Of a stretch of 60,293 nucleotides of DNA, positions 15,259-24,246 are shown one piece after another. Below the pieces are notes generated by a model that searched no databases, was not told where the DNA came from, and saw nothing but the letters and a program-made list of their open reading frames with translations. How positions within the stretch are numbered: position 1 is the stretch's first letter; every line of letters begins with the position of its first letter. This stretch comes from Myxococcota bacterium (GTDB taxonomy: Bacteria; Myxococcota_A; UBA9160; UBA4427): positions 1-60,293 of the forward strand of contig JANQEL010000215.1 in NCBI GenBank assembly GCA_028278345.1. Reading direction: 5' to 3'. The position numbers were made by a program, and so were the translations under genes.

Positions 15259-18045
15259 TCAGTTCGTCTCGGCGAGTCGACGGCGAAGCGCATCGGCTTC
15301 GGGTGTCGGGCCGAAGGATTCGATGATTTCGAGCCGGGCGAGCAGGCGCATCGCCGTCGGTCGATCTCCACGCGACAGCGCGAAACCACTGGCGCTGATC
15401 AGGGCCTCGGGAAGATAGGGTGCCACCTCGATGGCGCGATCGAAGGCGCGCCGCGCCTTCTTCACGTCTCCTCGCTTCCAAGACGCAACCGCGAGCATCT
15501 TCCATGCCTCGCCGCGCGCGGGATCGATCGCGACCACACGTTCGAGGGCCTCGATCGACAGATCGATGCGGTTCCTTCCCTCTTCGAGCTTTGCGATCGA
15601 GAACCAGGCTTCGCCGAACTCCGGTGCTTCGGACACGAGGGCGCGCAGACGGGAAAGCGCAACCTCCTCTCCTTCGCTCCCGGCGATGCCCTCCACCTCA
15701 CCGTACTCGCGATCGAGTCGAGCCAGGCGCGCCGGGGCAAAGTTCGCGAGTTCGGCCAGGCCTTCGAGTCGATTCGCCGCTTCGTCCCGACCCCGGCCGC
15801 GCAGATCGCGTGCCTCGAGAAAGAGGCGCAGGGGCTCGCGGCCGCGATCAGCTTCGTACCCCGCGCGCGCGATCGCGAAGATCAATGCGTTCTCGGTCGA
15901 GCGGGCGTGTTCGTGATCGGTCTGGTGCGTGCGCGCTTCGAGCACCGGGCGATCGTCACTCAACACCTCTCCTTCGCCCAGCACCGCCGCGATTTCTTTC
16001 AGATTGGCGACACGTCTTGCTTCGAAGGCCGCGGCCGAATCGATCGCGAGGCGTCCGAGGGCGAGGCTCACGTGTGGCGCGAGGCGCTCGAAGCGTTCCT
16101 CGGTGAGCACGGGAATCGGACGATCGCTTCCGATCAACATCACGTTGCCGGCACCCCAGAAGAGTGCGCCGTGCTCGAAGGCCCCGTAGAAGCTGCGCAG
16201 GATGGCCGCGAGGTATTCGCCTCCAATCACGCCGAGGGGAAGCCATTGCGCCGCGATCCCCCGCGGCCGCAGCGCTCCTTCGAGACGCGCGAAGTACTCG
16301 CGCGAGTAGAGCCCGGTCGCACCGAGAGACCACGGATGCAGGGTGTTCGCGACCACGATGTCGAACTCGCCCCTGCGCTTCAGCAGATGCGCGCGGCCGT
16401 CTCCGCGCAGGATCGTGATGCGTTCGTCGCTACCCGTCGCGACGCCCCGGTTGTCTGGCTCGAAGTACGGCGCCGAGTCGAGCACCGACTGTGCGATCTC
16501 GACGCACTCGAGTCGCGTGAGTGGAAAGCGTGAAGCGGTACCGAAGGTCGTACCCGAACCGAGCCCCACTTCGAGCAGGTGTTGTGGGTTCGGATGAAGC
16601 ATCACGGGCAGGATCGCGAGGAACTCCTCGGTCATGCGCGCGGCACTCGCGGTCGAGGCTTCGGGGTCGCCATCGACCACGAGGTCTCGCCGATCGCCAT
16701 AGAGCAGAACCGCCGAAGTCGCCTGACGGCCATGACTCAAGTGGATCACCCGCGGATGGTCGGGAAGACGGGGCGGCGAGAGCGCAATGATGAACAGAAA
16801 AAGCACGAGACCGCCGGTCACGAGTGACGCCTTGCGATGTTCCTCGAACGCCCCCGCCCAGATCACCAGGCCGACGGCCAGCAGCGCGTTCACGCCGGCG
16901 AAGAAGCCCGCAGAATCGATCGGACCGATGGCAGGTAATAGATAGAAGGAAGAAAACAGCGCCCCGCCGATCCCGCCCGCCGTGTTGAATGCATGTACCG
17001 TCCCAAATGCCTGTCCAAGCTGCGGTTTCTCAGCCGCCATCCGGACGAAGAAGGGAAAGGCCGCGCCCATGGCGAAGGCCGGCGGGAGCACTCCGAGGAG
17101 CACGATCAGGAAGGAACCCGGGGTCAGACCGAGGGACGGCAGGGTCGGATTCGGAGCCAGGGCGAACAACCCGAGGAGGATGGCCACGCAGGCCCCGACC
17201 TCGATTCGCGCGAGAGCCAGGGCGGGCGCCGCACTCGAAGCCGCGCGCGGCGCCGCGACGAAGTTGCCACCGGCCAGCCCGAGCAACGTGGTCGCGAGTA
17301 CCGCACCCCAGGCGTAGAGAGACGAACCGAGTTGGATCCCCGCCATGCGCGCGGCCACGACTTCGAAGCCGATCGTCGCGACCCCGGCAATCGTGGCCAC
17401 GGCCAGGGGTACCACCGCGCCCCCCATTCGCGGGCGAACCTCGTGCGCACCGCTCGCTTCGAGACGCGGCAGGGTGATCGAACGCCCCCAGACGACAGCG
17501 AATACGCCGATCAAGAGCGCGATCCCTGCCGCCAGCTGCATGGTGGCCAACAACCCGATCTCGGGAATCAATGCGATTGCGATCAAGACGCCCGCGACCG
17601 ATCCCGCCGTGTTCGCACCGGTGAGATTTCCTGCCTGCTTCGACGTCTCTCGCAGTTCGAACACCGACGCGCGAAGCAGCGCCGGTGTCGTCCCCCCCAA
17701 CAGGAACGTGATCGGAAAGATCAGGAAGACACTCGCCGCAGGCGCTGCCCCTTCTCCACCCGATCCCGGCAGGGTTTCGCCCATCCTCCGCAGCGCATGG
17801 ATGGATAGCCATGCAAGCGTCCCAGCCACCACTTCGAGCCCGCCGTAGAACCGCAGCGGCGCGTCGGTGCGATCCACCCAGGCGCCCAACCATCGAGCCC
17901 CGAGCGCAAGCCCGCCGAAGAAGGCGACCACCACCAGGGAGATCGCCTCCATCTGGCCGCCAACGAGCAGGGCGACTTCGCGCGTCCAGACGACCTGATA
18001 GATCAGCGCGGGGACGCCCGAGACGAAGGAGAGGAGTCGGATCAA
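15259..18045 (-). CDS. Membrane spermidine-synthase-like protein with C-terminal TPR repeats
   Basis: A 928-residue fusion. The N-terminal half is polytopic, beginning LLSFVSGVPALIYQVVWTRE, the hallmark of membrane spermidine-synthase-type transporters/enzymes. A SAM-like Rossmann domain follows: HLLEVGLGSGTTFG, LECVEIAQSVLDSA, ITILRGDGRAHLL and FDIVVANTLHPW. The C-terminal 120 residues contain TPR repeats (GEAWFSIAKLEEG, AWKMLAVASWKRGDVKKARR). The TTG start overlaps the upstream protease stop as TTGA, and no better start exists. Polyamine synthesis is not assured; this class is often near surface-polysaccharide and secretion loci. It converges with the PDZ gene, six bases away. Confidence 0.82.
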   Translation of the reverse strand: MIRLLSFVSGVPALIYQVVWTREVALLVGGQMEAISLVVVAFFGGLALGARWLGAWVDRTDAPLRFYGGLEVVAGTLAWLSIHALRRMGETLPGSGGEGAAPAASVFLIFPITFLLGGTTPALLRASVFELRETSKQAGNLTGANTAGSVAGVLIAIALIPEIGLLATMQLAAGIALLIGVFAVVWGRSITLPRLEASGAHEVRPRMGGAVVPLAVATIAGVATIGFEVVAARMAGIQLGSSLYAWGAVLATTLLGLAGGNFVAAPRAASSAAPALALARIEVGACVAILLGLFALAPNPTLPSLGLTPGSFLIVLLGVLPPAFAMGAAFPFFVRMAAEKPQLGQAFGTVHAFNTAGGIGGALFSSFYLLPAIGPIDSAGFFAGVNALLAVGLVIWAGAFEEHRKASLVTGGLVLFLFIIALSPPRLPDHPRVIHLSHGRQATSAVLLYGDRRDLVVDGDPEASTASAARMTEEFLAILPVMLHPNPQHLLEVGLGSGTTFGTASRFPLTRLECVEIAQSVLDSAPYFEPDNRGVATGSDERITILRGDGRAHLLKRRGEFDIVVANTLHPWSLGATGLYSREYFARLEGALRPRGIAAQWLPLGVIGGEYLAAILRSFYGAFEHGALFWGAGNVMLIGSDRPIPVLTEERFERLAPHVSLALGRLAIDSAAAFEARRVANLKEIAAVLGEGEVLSDDRPVLEARTHQTDHEHARSTENALIFAIARAGYEADRGREPLRLFLEARDLRGRGRDEAANRLEGLAELANFAPARLARLDREYGEVEGIAGSEGEEVALSRLRALVSEAPEFGEAWFSIAKLEEGRNRIDLSIEALERVVAIDPARGEAWKMLAVASWKRGDVKKARRAFDRAIEVAPYLPEALISASGFALSRGDRPTAMRLLARLEIIESFGPTPEADALRRRLAETN

Positions 18046-20189
18046 CGCGAGGTCCCCGAAACCCCTGTGAAACGCCCGTTTTCGGGGTCGAGACGCCGAA
18101 TCGCGAGTCCGCTCCCGAGCAGGATCCCGATCAACAACACGACCCCCGTCGGAGTGATCGACGGCACCTGGATGGCCGAGGGCGGCGGCATCACCGCTTC
18201 AAACGCCATGCTCTCACCAGAGGGATTGCCATAACCGTCCCATGCGATGACCGTGTATTCGTAGATGAAGCCAGGAAAAACGGTGGTGTCGACCCAGTCG
18301 GAAGTCGTGCTCGTCCCGATGAAGATGCCATTGCGGTGCACATCGTAGTTCGCCACGCCGACATTATCCGTCGAGTCGTCCCAATCGAGGGCCACGAAAT
18401 TTCCGCCGACGACCCCGGTCAGATTGGTGGGCGTCGTTGGCGAAATCGTGTCCGAGCCGACGAAGGCCCAATTGCTCGGAGGAGAGAGATTGCCCGCCGC
18501 GTCGATCGCGTAGACGATATAGCCGTTGGTTCCCCCCGGAGTGTATCCACCACTGGGCGGCGGGAAGTCGACGTACGCGGAGGTCGGCCCACCGTCGAGC
18601 AGCAGTTGGCCGTTGTGGAACACCTGATAGGTGTGCACTGCAACGTTGTCGGTCGATGGCGTCCACGTCAGCACCACGTAGTTCGGGTGGAACTCGTTGG
18701 CGACCAGGTTGGTCGGTGCGGTGGGTGATTCGTAGTCCGGCACCGGCAGCACTTCGTAGGGAAAGTTCACCGTCGCTTCGACCGGCGCACCGCTTCCGCC
18801 GTTGTTGGTGAGTTCGAGACTCACCTCGTACATCCCCGGGGCCGTACCCACGGGCGCAGTGATCAGGAAGTTCTGGAAGGTCTGCATGTCGCCGAGTGAG
18901 AGCGCGATATCCAGCCCCGCGCTCGTCCAACCGGCGCTCCAGCCTGGCCCGGGCAGGGTCACGTCCTGGTGGTAATAGGCCTCGCAAGCCCCCGTCCCCA
19001 CGTCGAAATTGGTCACGTCGAGGTCGTAGTAGACGAGCGTTCCCGCCTGCACCGAGGTGGGGCCCTGGGGCCAGACCTGCAACCCGGGGGCGACCGGCGC
19101 ATAGGCGCTCTGGGTGATCTCCACCTCTGCACTCACGGCATCGATCGAGTTGACCTGAATCGAGAGTCCACATGTGTCGTACTGATCGCCCACCCCCAGC
19201 GAACGGGCGAGATAGCTATCGGGCGAACCGCTCTTGTGAGCGTGGTGTACGTGCACGCGATGGCGCAGGGGTTGTCCGGCCGCGTCGACGGCGACCAGCG
19301 AGATGTGGTCGTCGAAACCCAGCGGCCTGCGATAGGTCACCCACGTGTCGTGGGGTTCGCCCAGCGCGGGATGGGCGCCGTGGTTGTCGATGTGGACGAC
19401 CTGCAATTGCGATGCGGTGTCAGCGAGGGGATGGATGTCGTAGACCGCGTTGCCGTCGATGGGATGGATCGCATTGCGCGCCCCGTCGAGCCACCCCTTG
19501 CTCCACTGGTTGACCGCGGCGGCGTGAACGCCATCGGCCAGCCCCATGAGATCGGCCTGGTCGTAGTTCGAAATGACGGTGTCTCCTGGCGTGATCGCGT
19601 GAGCATGGGAGAGGCCGATGGTATGACCGAGCTCGTGGTTGAACAGATATTCGAACAGGTAGGCGTTGCCGCTGTTGAGTCCCGACGCCCAGCACCAGGT
19701 CCCCAACGCACCGCCCAGGCCGATCTGATTCTTGTAGCCGTACGGGACGAGATAGGCGACGCGATCGTAGTTCGCGACGAGATAGCCCTGCCCTGCGGCG
19801 GCGCTATCCGCCGCCGCTCGCCAGTCGTCGAGCTCCGCTTCGCCGATGTTCAGCGGGATCGTAACCTCGATCACATCCCCCTGGATCGTCATCAAACCGT
19901 GGGACATCTCGAGATAACGCGCCGCCGTCGATGCAGGTCCATCGAAGAAGACGTGCTGCGCATTCGCCACCGTGAACGGCACGAAGTGATCGACGCCGTC
20001 CTTGTATCGCAGGTCCGTCGGGCGGCTCTCGTCGGCGAAATCGACGATCACGGCGAGGACGTCGATCGATTCGGCCAGGGCGGGAGGCGACATCGCGCGC
20101 GCCATCGCCGAAGAGAACGCGAGCCCCCATAGGCACGCCACGAGCGCGCGCCATCGAATACTCGGGGAAAGCATCCGAATGCGAGACAA
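18042..20189 (-). CDS. Secreted zinc metalloprotease (M6-like) with two fibronectin III domains and C-terminal anchor
   Basis: A 715-residue protein. TTG 20189 is chosen over ATG 20174 because GGAGG (20202-20198) stands exactly eight bases upstream. The signal peptide ends near AMARA (residue 32). The catalytic motif HELGHTIGLSH (185-195) is an HExxHxxGxxH zinc site, and the context EYLFNHELGH resembles M6 immune-inhibitor-A proteases. Two fibronectin type III domains start at PTAPTNLVANEF and PTTPTNLTGVVG. The tail has VPSITPTGVVLLIGILLGSG then IRR, a helix plus arginines that looks like an IPTL-CTERM-type sorting signal. It is translationally coupled to the downstream spermidine-synthase-like gene. 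Substrate proteins are unknown. Confidence 0.83.
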   Translation of the reverse strand: MSRIRMLSPSIRWRALVACLWGLAFSSAMARAMSPPALAESIDVLAVIVDFADESRPTDLRYKDGVDHFVPFTVANAQHVFFDGPASTAARYLEMSHGLMTIQGDVIEVTIPLNIGEAELDDWRAAADSAAAGQGYLVANYDRVAYLVPYGYKNQIGLGGALGTWCWASGLNSGNAYLFEYLFNHELGHTIGLSHAHAITPGDTVISNYDQADLMGLADGVHAAAVNQWSKGWLDGARNAIHPIDGNAVYDIHPLADTASQLQVVHIDNHGAHPALGEPHDTWVTYRRPLGFDDHISLVAVDAAGQPLRHRVHVHHAHKSGSPDSYLARSLGVGDQYDTCGLSIQVNSIDAVSAEVEITQSAYAPVAPGLQVWPQGPTSVQAGTLVYYDLDVTNFDVGTGACEAYYHQDVTLPGPGWSAGWTSAGLDIALSLGDMQTFQNFLITAPVGTAPGMYEVSLELTNNGGSGAPVEATVNFPYEVLPVPDYESPTAPTNLVANEFHPNYVVLTWTPSTDNVAVHTYQVFHNGQLLLDGGPTSAYVDFPPPSGGYTPGGTNGYIVYAIDAAGNLSPPSNWAFVGSDTISPTTPTNLTGVVGGNFVALDWDDSTDNVGVANYDVHRNGIFIGTSTTSDWVDTTVFPGFIYEYTVIAWDGYGNPSGESMAFEAVMPPPSAIQVPSITPTGVVLLIGILLGSGLAIRRLDPENGRFTGVSGTSR

Positions 20190-20202
20190 GAAGAGAGCCT
20201 CC

Positions 20203-20548
20203 GGTTCGGCTGCGCAGCGGCCATACCCAGAAGGACCCGAACGTCCGATCGGCCGCGACTTGCGCCAGCCCAGTATCCCGGGAACAACCGATGGTTTCAC
20301 TGCGGGGGATCGATTTCGTTGACGAATCGGCGGACACCTCGCGAAATCCGGGTTTCGCGTTTCGAGCCGGCCTTCACCGACATGCAACTCGCGCGACAGG
20401 CCCCGCTGCAGGCTGGTTTTTTGGGAGTTGCCGATCGACGAACCGAGCGGCAACTCCGCGGCAAGTGCGCGACCGCCCCAGCGGCTCGAATCGCACTTGC
20501 CGTCGCGTGAACGCGCAGTCACGCGGCAACCCGGGTCAGGCGACTTCG
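20203..20548. promoter_or_regulatory. Promoter region of the protease operon, rich in inverted repeats
   Basis: No coding frame is credible. It contains a hairpin CGCGAAA-TCCGGG-TTTCGCG (20340-20359) and the CGGCAA array described separately. Promoter hexamers could not be assigned with confidence. A T6 run at 20417-20422 is on the plus strand, where no gene needs terminating. Confidence 0.5.
20424..20530. repeat. Five-copy CGGCAA element array with two perfect inverted repeats
   Basis: GGAGTTGCC (20424-20432) mirrors GGCAACTCC (20449-20457), and CGGCAAGTGCG (20459-20469) mirrors CGCACTTGCCG (20492-20502). A fifth CGGCAA is at 20524-20529. All share CGGCAA followed by C or G, in alternating orientation, about 235-340 bases before the protease start. 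It looks like a cluster of operators for one dimeric regulator. Confidence 0.55.
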
Positions 20549-21013
20549 TCAGCCTCGGAGTCGAAGCTGCATCATGCGATGCGGGATCCCCGCGTCGTCG
20601 AAGACCTCGCCGAATGCGAGGTAACCCAGGCGCTCGTAGAAGGGAATCGCGTCGCACTGCGCGCCGAGCAGAAGTGAATCGTGCCCGCGATCGCGCGCGG
20701 CTTCTTCGATTGCGCGCATCAACGCTCGACCCGCACCGCTCTTGCGTTCACTGGCCAGGACGGCAACGCGCTGCGCTTTCGCCACCCCGGTCGGATCGGT
20801 CCAGAGGCGTGCGGTTCCGATGGCATCGGCGAATCGCTCCGAAGCATCCGGGAAGACGAGGAAGTGAATGCACTCGCCCTCGAGGCCATCGAGTTCGAGC
20901 GACTCCTCGACCCCCTGCTCCTCGATGAAGACCCGGCGGCGAATCTCGAGACAGCGCTCGAGTTCGGCGTGGGCATCGACGGCCGGCTCGCTGCGAATCT
21001 CCCGCGCGTACAC
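20549..21013 (-). CDS. GNAT-family N-acetyltransferase
   Basis: A 154-residue protein. GTG 21013 is chosen because GGAGG lies four bases upstream; ATGs at 21058 and 21046 would overlap or crowd the divergent gene. It contains EIRRRVFIEEQGVEE, the ElaA/PhnO-like N-terminal helix, then IGTARLW, RVAVLASERKSGAGRALM (acetyl-CoA pyrophosphate loop, here with S-G-A-G-R), and LLLGAQCDAIPFYERLGY ahead of the usual C-terminal strands. It transfers an acetyl group from acetyl-CoA to an amine; acceptor unknown. Only 39 bases separate it from the divergent phosphatase-superfamily gene. Confidence 0.88.
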   Translation of the reverse strand: MYAREIRSEPAVDAHAELERCLEIRRRVFIEEQGVEESLELDGLEGECIHFLVFPDASERFADAIGTARLWTDPTGVAKAQRVAVLASERKSGAGRALMRAIEEAARDRGHDSLLLGAQCDAIPFYERLGYLAFGEVFDDAGIPHRMMQLRLRG

Positions 21014-21052
21014 GATTCCTCCGCGCGCAAGCGTATCGGGTAGCATCCCGCG

Positions 21053-23098
21053 ATGCATTTCCCGGCGCTTCGCGAAGCCCTGCGTTTTTCGCTCTTGCTG
21101 TGGCTTCCCCTCTGGTTGCTGGAAGCCACTCGGCCCTTCGATCTCAGCACGCTCGTGGCCAGCCCGGTATCGCGCACAGCCTGGTTCTACGCCGGGGCCA
21201 TCGCACTGGTGATCTCCCTCGCGCTCGGCTTGTGCGCCGCGCTGATGGCCGGCACGGAGAACCTAGTAGACAACGCCCGCGGTGCCGCGGCAGGTATCGT
21301 GTTCGGCTCCACCGCGTTTCTCGCCGGCGTCGAGGCGCTCCAACGCTTCGCGATGGAGCGAAGCCTCGCACCCCACCTGGGTACCCTGCTCGCCCTCGCG
21401 GTGGGTCTCGTGGTTGCGGCGATCATCGCGATCGCGCTCGGCGAAGCGCTTCCCGCTTCATTGCGAAGGCGTGCTGCACTCGGGGCGATCGGCGCGGGGC
21501 TTCTGCTCTGGTTCGCGGTGGTATGGAGTGAGATCGCGCCACGAACGAACCTCGCCCACCTCGGCACGCTCCTGGTCGGAGCGCTCGCTGCCGTGCACGC
21601 CCTCTACCGCCTGGCCCGAGCTGAAGCCGGGAACTTCCCCAAAGGCGGCACGCTCTCCCTCGCCCTCCTGCTGATCATTCCGTTCGCGCTGATGTTCGCC
21701 GTCGATCCGCGGGGCAGTCGCGCGGACACGACTGCAAGGCTTGCCGAAGCACGCCAGGGTTCGCCCCACGTCCTGCTCTTGATCGTCGACACCCTGCGCG
21801 CCGACCACACCAACCTCGGCACGACGAACGCGGGAATGACACCGGGGCTGGCGAAGCACGCCGCTGAACGCGGTACGCGGTTCACCGCGGCGTGGTCGGC
21901 CGCGCCGAATACGATCCCCTCGATGAAGGCGCTCTTCACCGGCCAGCTTTCTTCGCACTTCGGCGGCGAGGGAGAGATCGTCCGCCGCCCCCCCCTCGAA
22001 GCCACCACCCTGGCCGAATCCCTGCGCGATGCCGGCTACGCCACAGCCGGCATCACTGCGAACGGTCTCGTCAGCGGCGAAGGTTTCGAGCAGGGGTTCT
22101 CGACCTACTGGAACCTCGCCAGCCACGACCAGTTCGTGCGCTCTTTCTTCTTGAACGGCCTGCTCGCCGGCAAGCGGGTCTACCGCGGTTTCGAGTGGAT
22201 GGAGCGACTCCGGCTTCACAAGGAGCGATCGGACGCCGTCACGAGACTCGCCCTCGAATGGGTCGACGGCTTCGCTGCGAACGACATGAATCGCGAGCGC
22301 CCCTTCTTTCTATACGTCCACCTGCTCGACCCCCACTGGCCGTACCACGATCGGGGCATGGGCGCGGTGCCGGAGGCCTTGAAGGACCTCGACGCTCCCT
22401 TCTCGCACGTCGACTTCCTGCGCCTGCCCGCGCCCCATCCCGATCATGCGGAGTACGCCCGGGATCCGCGAATGCAGGAGATGCAGGGGCGCTACGACGA
22501 CGAGATTCGCGCGTCGGATCGCGATCTCGAACGGATGCTCGACGCGCTCGAGACGCGCGGACTGCTCGATGACACCCTGGTCATCCTCGCTGGCGATCAC
22601 GGCGAAGAGTTCTTCGAGCACCTCGCCTTCGGGCACGGGCAGGATGTGTACGTCGAGGAACTCCACGTGCCCCTGGTCTTTCTCTGGCCGGAGGGCGCGC
22701 CCTACGACCGGATGCCGAAACAGATCACGGCGCCGGTATCCCTGGTGGACGTCCTGCCGACCCTGCACGATTTGCTGGAACTCGAGCCGACGGACGAAAC
22801 CATTCTCGGACAGAGCCTCGCCCCCCTGCTCCGCGACACGTCGAGCGCGAACGATCGCCCGCCGATCGTGGCCGAATCGCGCGACGCCCGAGGCATGCGC
22901 TTCGCATGGCGGGATCGCGATCGCGTCGTGCGCTTCGCCTATACCCGCGATGGCGAAGCCCTCACGACCGACGACGTTTCGGTCTTCGACCAGACGCGCG
23001 ATCCGGAACAACTGGCGCCAGTCGCCCACGACGCGCCCGGGGTTCGCGAGACGATCGAGCGAGCGCGCCGCGACGTGCGTGCGAGGGGCCTACGCTGA
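21053..23098 (+). CDS. Membrane-anchored alkaline-phosphatase-superfamily enzyme (sulfatase-like, Thr at the catalytic site)
   Basis: A 681-residue protein with about five to six transmembrane helices in residues 1-217 and a large extracytoplasmic sulfatase-fold domain. Metal ligands are visible in LLLIVDTLRADH (241-252), HLLDPHWPY (423-431) and GDHGEEFFEH (514-523). At the nucleophile motif, where sulfatases have C/S-x-P-S-R, this protein has T287-I-P-S-M, so formylglycine cannot form. Thr is the nucleophile in related phosphoethanolamine and phosphoglycerol transferases, so phospho-group transfer or hydrolysis in the periplasm is more likely than sulfate ester cleavage. Its 3' end overlaps the convergent hydrolase gene by nine bases. 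Confidence 0.85.
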   Translation: MHFPALREALRFSLLLWLPLWLLEATRPFDLSTLVASPVSRTAWFYAGAIALVISLALGLCAALMAGTENLVDNARGAAAGIVFGSTAFLAGVEALQRFAMERSLAPHLGTLLALAVGLVVAAIIAIALGEALPASLRRRAALGAIGAGLLLWFAVVWSEIAPRTNLAHLGTLLVGALAAVHALYRLARAEAGNFPKGGTLSLALLLIIPFALMFAVDPRGSRADTTARLAEARQGSPHVLLLIVDTLRADHTNLGTTNAGMTPGLAKHAAERGTRFTAAWSAAPNTIPSMKALFTGQLSSHFGGEGEIVRRPPLEATTLAESLRDAGYATAGITANGLVSGEGFEQGFSTYWNLASHDQFVRSFFLNGLLAGKRVYRGFEWMERLRLHKERSDAVTRLALEWVDGFAANDMNRERPFFLYVHLLDPHWPYHDRGMGAVPEALKDLDAPFSHVDFLRLPAPHPDHAEYARDPRMQEMQGRYDDEIRASDRDLERMLDALETRGLLDDTLVILAGDHGEEFFEHLAFGHGQDVYVEELHVPLVFLWPEGAPYDRMPKQITAPVSLVDVLPTLHDLLELEPTDETILGQSLAPLLRDTSSANDRPPIVAESRDARGMRFAWRDRDRVVRFAYTRDGEALTTDDVSVFDQTRDPEQLAPVAHDAPGVRETIERARRDVRARGLR

Positions 23099-23956
23099 TC
23101 GTGCGCGCTCGAGATGCTCGGAGATGATCTCGAGGAAGCGCGTCTTCGCCTCCTGATGCGGCTGATGTCCGATGCCGTCGAGGGCATACTCGACGGCGCC
23201 CGGAATCCCCTCGACCAGCAGACCCGCCCCGCGCACGAACTCGATGTCGTCGAGCCCGATGATGACGCTCGTCGGACAACGGATCTCCGCGAGCCTCTTC
23301 GTCACCGGCTCTTGCTCCACCATCGCGACCCCGAGCGGCCCATAACCCAGGGGGTCCATCGCGCAGATGCGCAGGCGATGGTGATCCCAGTAGCGCGCGC
23401 GCCAATCGCGTTGCTCTTCCGTGGCGTCGTCGGATAGCGGGGCTTCATCGCGTCGCCCCAGCTCTTCGAGGCGTACCTGCAGGGCGTCGAGACCACGCTT
23501 CCGCGCGAACCCGCCCCCCTTCTCGAACTCCTCGCGCGTGTAGCCGTCCGGGGCTTCGCACGAGGTGCTCATCAACACGAAGGACGCAACGCGTTCGGGA
23601 TGGGCGAGAGTGAAGCGCAGGGACAGCATGCCGCCGAAGCTGTGGCCGAGCAGATCGCACTGTTCGACGCCCAGCGCGTCGAGCAGCGCCGCCAGGTCGT
23701 CGACCAGGGTCGCGAAGTCGAAGCTCTCGGACCCCGCCTGTGGGGTCGCATCCCCGTGACCGCGAAGATCGGGAGCCAGCACGCGCCCGTGTCTCGCCAG
23801 CTCGGGCAGCACGAGTTCGAAGTCCTTGCGATGTCCAGTGAGCCCGTGGATCAGGACGAGGGGGCGCTCGGTGCCCGACGCCTCCCCCGCGAGGTCGCAG
23901 CGAATCGACAATCCGGGAGATCCACCGACGAGTTCGAGTTCGACCTCCTCGATCAT
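23090..23956 (-). CDS. Alpha/beta-hydrolase
   Basis: A 288-residue hydrolase with ATG 23956 overlapping the upstream stop (ATGA). The oxyanion block PLVLIHGLTGHRKDF, DLRGHGDAT, the nucleophile elbow LLGHSFGGM (G-H-S-F-G) and the C-terminal ALDGIGHQPHQE supplying His give a complete Ser-Asp-His set, with Asp in IIGLDDIEFVRG. A lid region of about 80 residues carries GGGFARKRGL and DPLGYGPLG. Substrate unknown; esters or C-C bonds are both possible in this superfamily. Part of a three-gene minus-strand operon with asd. Confidence 0.88.
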   Translation of the reverse strand: MIEEVELELVGGSPGLSIRCDLAGEASGTERPLVLIHGLTGHRKDFELVLPELARHGRVLAPDLRGHGDATPQAGSESFDFATLVDDLAALLDALGVEQCDLLGHSFGGMLSLRFTLAHPERVASFVLMSTSCEAPDGYTREEFEKGGGFARKRGLDALQVRLEELGRRDEAPLSDDATEEQRDWRARYWDHHRLRICAMDPLGYGPLGVAMVEQEPVTKRLAEIRCPTSVIIGLDDIEFVRGAGLLVEGIPGAVEYALDGIGHQPHQEAKTRFLEIISEHLERARSA

Positions 23957-24234
23957 TCGACTCGCGCCTTCACGACCTCGATGGTGCGACCCTCGCCCTC
24001 CCCCACGAAGTAGAGATTCTCGTCCCGCGCCACGAAGTCCTCCACGCGCGCCACGAGGTCGGGATCGACCCCGGGCGTGCCGCGGAATGCCTTCAAGACG
24101 CGGGACGGAATCCCGCCCACCTCGTGTCCGATCTTGAACGCGAGGATCGTCTCGACTTCGGTGCCGTAGACACTCGGCGAGTGCAGCCAGACGCGATAGT
24201 CGGCGTATTCCCTTTTCGAGAGAACGAGGTCCAT
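23953..24234 (-). CDS. Small protein of unknown function in the asd operon
   Basis: A 93-residue protein, MDLVLSKREYADYRVWL at its start, 12 bases after asd and coupled by ATGA to the hydrolase. It has mixed alpha/beta composition, with GHEVGGIPSRVLKAFRGTPG in the middle and a C-terminal ENLYFVGEGEGRTIEVV strand pair. No Cys or signal peptide. The arrangement indicates a genuine gene but no family is recognised. Confidence 0.65.
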   Translation of the reverse strand: MDLVLSKREYADYRVWLHSPSVYGTEVETILAFKIGHEVGGIPSRVLKAFRGTPGVDPDLVARVEDFVARDENLYFVGEGEGRTIEVVKARVE

Positions 24235-24246
24235 CGACCTCGCAGG

